Shown here one piece after another: positions 58,014 to 64,000 of a stretch of 64,000 nucleotides of DNA. The DNA comes from Agriotes lineatus. Its lineage: Eukaryota > Arthropoda > Insecta > Coleoptera > Elateridae. The notes under the pieces are model-generated. The model saw only the letters and a program-made list of their open reading frames with translations, was not told where the DNA came from and searched no databases. The stretch spans positions 46,083,763-46,147,762 of the forward strand of contig OW679202.1 of NCBI GenBank assembly GCA_940337035.1. The letters are read 5' to 3'. The position numbers and the translations under genes are program-made. Positions within the stretch are counted from its first letter, which is position 1. Each line of letters starts with the position of its first letter.

Positions 58014-59817
58014 TGTTAAATTACATTAAATCAAACGCAAGTGGTTCCGATAAAATTAGTATTTGTATGCTCTCATTGTGTTGTCCATATATTTTGACTT
58101 ACATCACGCACATTATCAATACTATCTTGTTAACCCATACCTTCCCTGATTGTTGGAAAAACGTCTGGTGATACCCATACCAAAAGTAGCAAATCCTAAA
58201 AGTTACAGTGATTTACGCCATATCAGTATTTTGCCTGCTTTCTCAAAGATAGCTGAAAAAATTATCAATTTTCAAATTAGGGAACATTTGGAGCGGTATA
58301 ACATCATTCCAGATATACAGTCTGGTTTTAGACAGAATTATAGTTGCGCTACTGCTTTGCTGAAAGTCACTGATGATATACTCGATGCCACTGATAAAGG
58401 TATGTTAAGTATCTTAATTCTATTAGGCTTCAGCAAAGCATTTGATACTATCTCACATTCTCTTTTAGTAGCTATCCTTCATTTTATTGGTTTCAGTGGC
58501 AATTCAATTGCACTAATTAGTAGTTACTTGAATAATCGATCTCAAACTGTTGTTCTTCAAAATAGCTGGTCTCAGAATGTAAACATCAGTCGAGGAGTTC
58601 CTCAAGGCTTGATTCTGGGTCCATTGCTGTTTACTATTTATACTAGCAATCTTTATAAGTGTATCAAAATCGCCAATCTACATATGTATGCTGATGACAC
58701 CCAGCTGTATTACTCGTTGTTGCCTTCTACAAAACTTTTAGCTGTAGAGAGACTGCGCACAGACCTCCAGTAACTAGTGGAAGCATCAGTTCGTCATTCA
58801 CTAATAATGAATCCTTCTAAATCGGCCATTATATTATTTGAAAACAAAAATGAATGCAATCTGTTAAAAACAACACTTACTTTTTTTATTGATACCACAC
58901 AAAGTCCTATAGTTGACAGTGCAAAAAATGTAGGGCTGATTTTTGATAATACATTAAGATTTAAACAGCAAGTTACTAATAATACTAAAAATGTTTACAT
59001 CAGTCTTCAATTACTATACCCACACAGAGCTTATTTAACTAAAAAAACCAAAATAATGTTGTGCGAAGCGCTTGTTTTATCTCAGTTTTCCTACTGTGAC
59101 GTAGTCTATGGTCCTAACTTAGATGTTGATACTGCTCAGAAAATACAACGTGTTCAAAATTCTTGTCTGAGATTTATTTTTGGCATTCGAAAGTATGACC
59201 ATATTTCTCACACATTACGAGAATTACAATGGCTCAATATGACTAACCGCAAAACCTTACACCATGCTTGTTTAATTAATAAAATTATTAACACTAGTAA
59301 GCCTATGTATCTCTACAACAAAATCATTTTCAGAACTGATGTTCATCATTTGAATTTAAGAAACATTAACTTTTTATTCACACCACCATTGCATAAAACA
59401 GTCATGTTTGAGAGATCCTTTAAATATATGTCTTCAAAAATTTATAATCCCTCACCTAACTCGTTAAAGACTATGCCATTTAATTCATTTAAGAAAAGAG
59501 TGTTTAATTTATTATATGTACGCCAAAGTACTATTTAATAAATAGCTTAATGACTGTATGTGTCACTCTTCCTAGCTCTGAGCAGAGTATTAGGTTAGGG
59601 TAGTTTTAGGCAAATCATTATTTTATATTTTAATACCTATTTTACGTCATGGGTAAAGTGGCAGATCAGGACACATTAACTATAATGTGCATCTGAACTT
59701 CCCCTTGTGGTTCAGGTTTCAATTTTAATTTAATTTGTAACTCAATTTTCTTTTTCTTTTTTTTATATGTTGTATGAAACTGAATAAAGACATTTAATAT
59801 TATTATTATAATTATAA

Positions 59818-61626
59818 TGCAGCACGTATGAGGTTAAAATGACAAACCAATACGTCTTGATGTTTAAGTTTGAGTTTTACAACGATGGATAAATTATAAG
59901 AATTTGAACTGACAAAAATTCACACCAGAAGCGATATACGAGGGGATATTAATAAGTAACTTGCCTTGAATAGATCTAGATCATAATCTAAATTGTGGTT
60001 GTCATTGACGCCACTCGTCATACAGTACCTTTAAAAGAAGAAACCGTAAGAGAGGAGTACCAATGCATCTAATGAATCTAATGAATGAAACGGTCCGGCT
60101 CACAAAGCAGTGATTTCAGTTGAAAAAAAATCTGCAAAAGGCTTTACGCAGAAGTTCTCTCTTCGACATTGTAACACTAATAATTTTAAAAATCAAATTA
60201 AGTTAGGACTAAAAATATCTTCACGTTTCTAATAAATTAAATAAATTTTCAAATAAAAAAAACGTTACCGGTGATCGAATTCGAAGGGCAGGCGAGCCGC
60301 GTATGAGAACCAACATTTTGTGGGATATTGCAAGGAAACGGGCTATTTCTGCCTAAGTTACGGAGCAACTACCCTTCGAATTTCTGCGTTGCAGCTATAT
60401 CAAGTAACGCACTAAATTGTTCAGATCGAACAGAATGTTTACATTTAAAGCCAATAAAGGACCCACAACAGAATTAAAAACGTTAAAAAAATATGTTTTG
60501 CACGTGAAATAATTTACGTGATATGTTGCAATCAGAATAGTACACACAAAAAGAAATACATGAAAACTGACTACAATAGCTTACAACAAGGCATAAATAC
60601 TGATTTATCTCAAAAACAGTTCTTGCAACCGTCTTCAAAGACATTAATTTTAATACCAAAAGCTGTCATTGGAATTGACGTTTTCCTTACTGATACGAGT
60701 ACAAGAAGGTACATGTTGCTAGGCAACACTTTTTATTCTTAGGTTTAAAAGTACTTCTATGTCTGAGGAACTAAAAGTAAGCCCTACTTGGTCGCCTATA
60801 GACGCAGACACGCGATTGACTGTCGACGCAACATTCACAACACAATACAGCTGCGAAGCGCCGTCATTGTAGGTTGCCACACAGAAGTGCAATAACCTCC
60901 CGCTCTAGTTTCAGTTCTTCCACATGGGTGAACAGCAGGAGCACCCTGAAGTCTTTTATTCGTTATCTAATATTTAACGTGATATTAACGTGAAACGTGA
61001 ACCACGCCTAGGAAATTTTCACTCACGCTCACGGCTAGATTTTCAAATACGACGGGACCCAGCGTGACCCGATTGTTTTCATGTCAGGTACCCATCCCTA
61101 CCACTACCTACCATTTATGAAAATAAATGAAATTTAACTCAGTAGTGCCTCACAAATGAAATATTTTAGAGCGCAATATGATCAATCCACATGAGGTTGT
61201 ATAGCGATTTGTACTCATGGTACTCATGGTACTCATGAAATTTGCTATTAGATATGCAAAATGTGTATAAATGTCAATATTATGTTGGGAAACAAAATAA
61301 ATTCAGCAGCATCAATGTTAAAAAACCTTACAAAACCTCGACAACTTTATCACTACTGTTTTTTTACTTGAGGAAATAGCGTCCAGGAACGTTGACTGCT
61401 GTGGAGCGTTAGGAGCTAAAAGGATAAGGGCCAGTAAATTAGGCAATAGGCAGTAAAGGAATGTAACGTGTCTTGCATAAAAGATAAAGGTCCAAGAGTG
61501 ATCCAACCATAATCTTCTGAAGCGTGCGCTTTGTTGGCAGAAAAGAAAGATATTGCAATAAAAAACTGTAGTGTCCTGGAATGGTATCACTGTGAACAAA
61601 GCAGAGATGCTAGCATCTATCTATGG

Positions 61627-61679
<53 letters not shown>

Positions 61680-62100
61680 TCGAAGAAATGGTGGCATTTT
61701 GTCGATGTCACTGTTGTAATACTTCTTTTAGTTGCAAACTGATAAAATTTGCATTATCAAATGTTTTCCCTTATTGCTTCAGTAGTATTAGTAACGTTAC
61801 GATATTTTTACCCCTAGTGACCCTTTATTTTTCAAAATATTTAGTGTCACAACTTCCACTTGCGAGAGAAGTTCTGAGGAAAGCCCTTTACAGATTAGTT
61901 ATTAAAAGAAACAAACCTCTACTGTGTCAAAAAGCTAAACCATAGACATTCTGGGCAAAATAATTGTAAACTAAATTATTCTTCTAGAATTTAGTAAAAT
62001 ATTTCCGCCTATGGAAAATTTACCTACAGCCTTATGGGAGAAAATTACACAACTTTTTAATGTACTCCACACCTTATATATGAGAGAAGCAATAACCTAA
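59818..62100. other. duplicated non-TE flank, copy B part 1
   Basis: Collinear with copy A 35,919-38,770, minus the 611-bp segment. No recognisable gene. Contains the (TA)n expansion at 61,626-61,676. Confidence 0.6.
61626..61676. repeat. (TA)n microsatellite, expanded in copy B
   Basis: About 50 bases of TA with one interruption (CATATA). The homologous site in copy A (about 38,339-38,350) has only about 12. Confidence 0.9.
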
Positions 62101-62106
62101 AGTGGT

Positions 62107-62285
62107 GACCCCGACAATATACGTAACAACTGCATTCGCATTATTTGAATTTCAATTTACGAGTCTCGGTTTGCGTAATACGACTCAGACTTTTCAAAGA
62201 TTCATCGATGAAATTACCTGAGGACTCGATTTGCTTTGATACTGCTCACGGACATCGTAATCCATCGAAGAATGTTGACATCCCG
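62107..62285 (+). pseudogene. Gypsy reverse transcriptase fragment, copy B
   Basis: Homologue of 38,780-38,960 with the same palm-region text (FEFQFTSLGLRNTTQTF). A three-base difference (GAAATTACCTGAGG versus GAAATTAGAGG) marks divergence. It is followed by the 40-bp repeat at 62,303-62,342. Confidence 0.7.
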
Positions 62286-62302
62286 GACTGCTCATTTTCT
62301 GA

Positions 62303-62342
62303 GAAACCAAGCAGGTGAAAGCCTACCAAATTCCTAAGAGAC
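62303..62342 (+). repeat. 40-bp repeat, third occurrence
   Basis: Same block as at 16,381 and 38,973. Confidence 0.5.
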
Positions 62343-63219
62343 AGATATTGGGCAGCACTATATACAAAGGGTTAGAAAAGTTGCGCCGTTCTCACTATAT
62401 CAATTCACTATACTACATACTCTTGAATATTAAATTAGTCGGTTAATTTACTCAGTATTTTATTTTTATCTACCTATGAGTGATGCAATTGGTGTATATT
62501 AAATTTGTATGCAACGGTGGGTTTGCTTCGCTTTTTTTTAAATTTAATATTAAAATAACACTGTTATCTGAATCTTATTTTGAAGATCTAAGAAATCGCA
62601 GTATGCATTTTTATTCTGCTTTAAATAAAAGGAATGGAATTTGTATAATGTACAACACATGTTTCTTCCTCAAAGTAAATGATTTATTGTCTTAAATCGT
62701 TGGAAGGAAACTAATGGATATTTTTTATTATTTCAAGATATGTAAATAGTGTTCTACTTCCGAACAACTTATGTATGTTTCGCATCACACTCTATTTAAA
62801 CAAATTTTATTATAAAAGGACATTATTGCTGCAAGTAAGAGTTTTTGAAAAAGTATCATTTTAATGTACGTATAAATAAATAGAGAGGAAATTGTTTAGT
62901 TACAAGATTTAGACATTTCCATCTATGAATTTAAAGTCTCTGGTTTATTCTACATAAAGGCACTTTTGTTTTCCTTTCAGAGCATTACCAACGCTCGGCC
63001 TTTAAAGAACTATTATGCACTGACTAACAATTAAGAACTTTCTGAAAATAAATATAAAATATTTAGAATCGGAGTTAATTTCTTAGCTTTTTAATTATCT
63101 CTATAAGTAAATACGGATTTAATATGACTACTTATGTAAATTCCAAATTTATAGATTTTTGCACAAAGCGTTTTACCTACAATGAACTAATGAGCAATTT
63201 GAGTTCTGCAAGGAAGAGA
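62343..63219. other. duplicated non-TE flank, copy B part 2
   Basis: Collinear with 39,013-39,879, about 2% substitutions. A 71-codon ORF (62,480-62,695) is not intact in copy A and has no domain. Confidence 0.55.
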
Positions 63220-63468
63220 TCTAAAGATGGTCCAGATTGCAATTCTACACTCTGGAAAGCGGAAAAGTTCGGGAAATTAATTTACTACCGCGTAATTATT
63301 AAAACAAAACAGTTTATTATACTTCTGTCGTGTATTAATGTGGAGCTATTTAACACCGTCATTAATATTCTTGGAGGGTTGCTCCCCAGCAACGCTATCA
63401 AGACTATTAAAAAAATTGGGCACGCGATTCTTGGACCCGTAATTTACAAGGTGTTTACTGTTAATTAA
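63124..63468 (+). CDS. hypothetical 114-codon ORF, probably not a gene
   Basis: Open from ATG 63,124 to a stop at 63,466-63,468. The protein is basic in its first half (SSARKRSKDGPDCN) with a hydrophobic stretch (FIILLSCINVELFN) and a glycine-bearing C-terminal part. No domain is recognised. In copy A (39,790-40,129) the frame is lost through several one-base differences, some in homopolymers. Most of it falls inside the invariant block, but invariance continues about 320 bases past its stop, so coding constraint alone does not explain it. Confidence 0.2.
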   Translation: MTTYVNSKFIDFCTKRFTYNELMSNLSSARKRSKDGPDCNSTLWKAEKFGKLIYYRVIIKTKQFIILLSCINVELFNTVINILGGLLPSNAIKTIKKIGHAILGPVIYKVFTVN

Positions 63469-63790
63469 AAATGTGCTCGTTGCACACTTCGATATGCAAA
63501 ATTAATTACCGACTTTAACATGTTGCTCCAAATAAAAGCAAAGCAAATTTGCACTTTTCTTTAAAGTTAATCGAACGCTAATAATACGAGGTATTTCTAC
63601 GGCTCGTTTATTTCGCGGGGAAATAATTAAATTTTTAACGACCGAAATAAAACGTTATGAGTTGAATGCCTTGAACACATTTTTAATATCGTATTACGAG
63701 AATTCCCAATCGATTGATCGCCCAAAGCTTTAAATTAGTTGCTGTTTACAGCATAGTAATTTCCAGTAATTGCAAAAGGGGAGATACTGC
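63220..63790. promoter_or_regulatory. invariant block, candidate enhancer, copy B
   Basis: Partner of 39,880-40,455, with no substitutions and only one-base run-length differences. Here the POU-like stretch reads ATATGCAAAATTAATT, with one extra A compared with copy A. Subsequent sequence to the window end again shows substitutions (for example CATACATGGCTCC versus CATACATTGCTCC). Confidence 0.4.
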
Positions 63791-64000
63791 CCATACATGG
63801 CTCCCTTAAAAGATAATTTGGTTAGTAATTTTGGGAAAAATATTCCAAGAATAGAAGAGAGTTAACGAATTAACCACTGAATTGGTTGCACGCGAATTTA
63901 ATTTACAAAATCAGATTTTGCGGTGTCTAATAAACAAAACTATTTATTATGTAATATAGGCAATGTTTCAGAAATAACATCTCATATCAAATTGACAATA

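Larger units (their letters stand above)
56101..59817 (+). pseudogene. LINE-2 copy B: CR1-like LINE, ORF1 end, ORF2, 3' end
   Basis: Continues ORF1 to its stop at 56,179. ORF2 starts at ATG 56,483 with the endonuclease RVAHLTIRSLIPKMHEL, FTVSETWLTP, RGGGVCIFI and GDINIDML. About 110 bases are missing near 57,030, removing the SDH motif kept in copy A. RT is at 58,150-58,773 (PAFSKIAEKIINFQIREH, QSGFRQNYSCATALL, SRGVPQGLILGPLLF, MYADDTQLYYS) and the C-terminal region at 58,777-59,538. Motif A has the same LLGFSKAFD aspartate-to-glycine change as copy A. A stop at 58,771 and a small frame change near 56,833 also break it. Two Helitron-like elements interrupt it. The 3' end carries GAATAAAG and a (TTA)n tail. 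Confidence 0.85.

Noticed and set aside
57309..58029. Short ORFs at the Helitron-like inserts
   Set aside because: They mix LINE and insert sequence, and the same text appears on opposite strands because the inserts are inverted copies.

Overview
This window looks like insect nuclear DNA: AT-rich, repeat-dense and gene-poor. I found no intact cellular protein-coding gene and no ribosomal or functional tRNA gene. What can be recognised is transposable-element material: non-LTR retrotransposons of two kinds (CR1/L2-like and RTE-like), a Gypsy-type LTR retroelement, a hAT-type DNA element, mariner-like and other fold-back elements, MITEs, Helitron-like elements and a tRNA-derived SINE. Many of the longer ORFs outside these elements have no recognisable domain.

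Layout. (1) 1-23,470: mostly featureless AT-rich DNA holding a SINE copy (564-876), a 236-bp MITE (10,052-10,287), a 118-bp dispersed repeat pair (14,552 and 15,420), a decayed RTE retrotransposon on the minus strand (18,170-21,670) and a second, inverted SINE copy (21,906-22,270). (2) 23,471-40,663, 'copy A': a minus-strand CR1/L2-like LINE (LINE-1), then a plus-strand CR1-like LINE (LINE-2: ORF1 remnant, endonuclease, RT) split by a 6.4-kb insertion (mariner-type palindrome plus a young, internally deleted LTR retrotransposon), then about 4.7 kb of mostly non-repetitive DNA with a Gypsy RT scrap and a strikingly invariant block. (3) 40,664-47,286: single-copy-looking DNA with a 2.1-kb fold-back element built from inverted arrays of ~145-bp units. 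(4) a 100-N assembly gap at 47,287-47,386. (5) 47,387-64,000, 'copy B': the same LINE-1/LINE-2/flank segment again in the same order and orientation. It lacks the LTR insertion but carries a 5.9-kb hAT-type insertion with an exact 8-bp target duplication and two small Helitron-like insertions.

The main result is the A/B relation. Copy B begins exactly at the gap edge and runs collinear with copy A to the end of the window. The two copies share LINE-inactivating point mutations but differ in large insertions. This is either a tandem segmental duplication or, given the gap position, two haplotypes of one locus joined in the scaffold. Because each copy supplies the empty site for the other's insertions, element boundaries can be read directly. 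A second result is that the two LTRs differ by eleven one-base indels, mostly in homopolymers, but only one substitution. That points to uncorrected sequencing error and to a very recent insertion. A third is a ~570-bp block (39,880-40,455 / 63,220-63,790) with no substitutions between A and B, while its flanks differ by roughly 2% and more distant sequence by roughly 6%. It contains POU/homeodomain-like sites and is the best candidate here for functional non-coding DNA.
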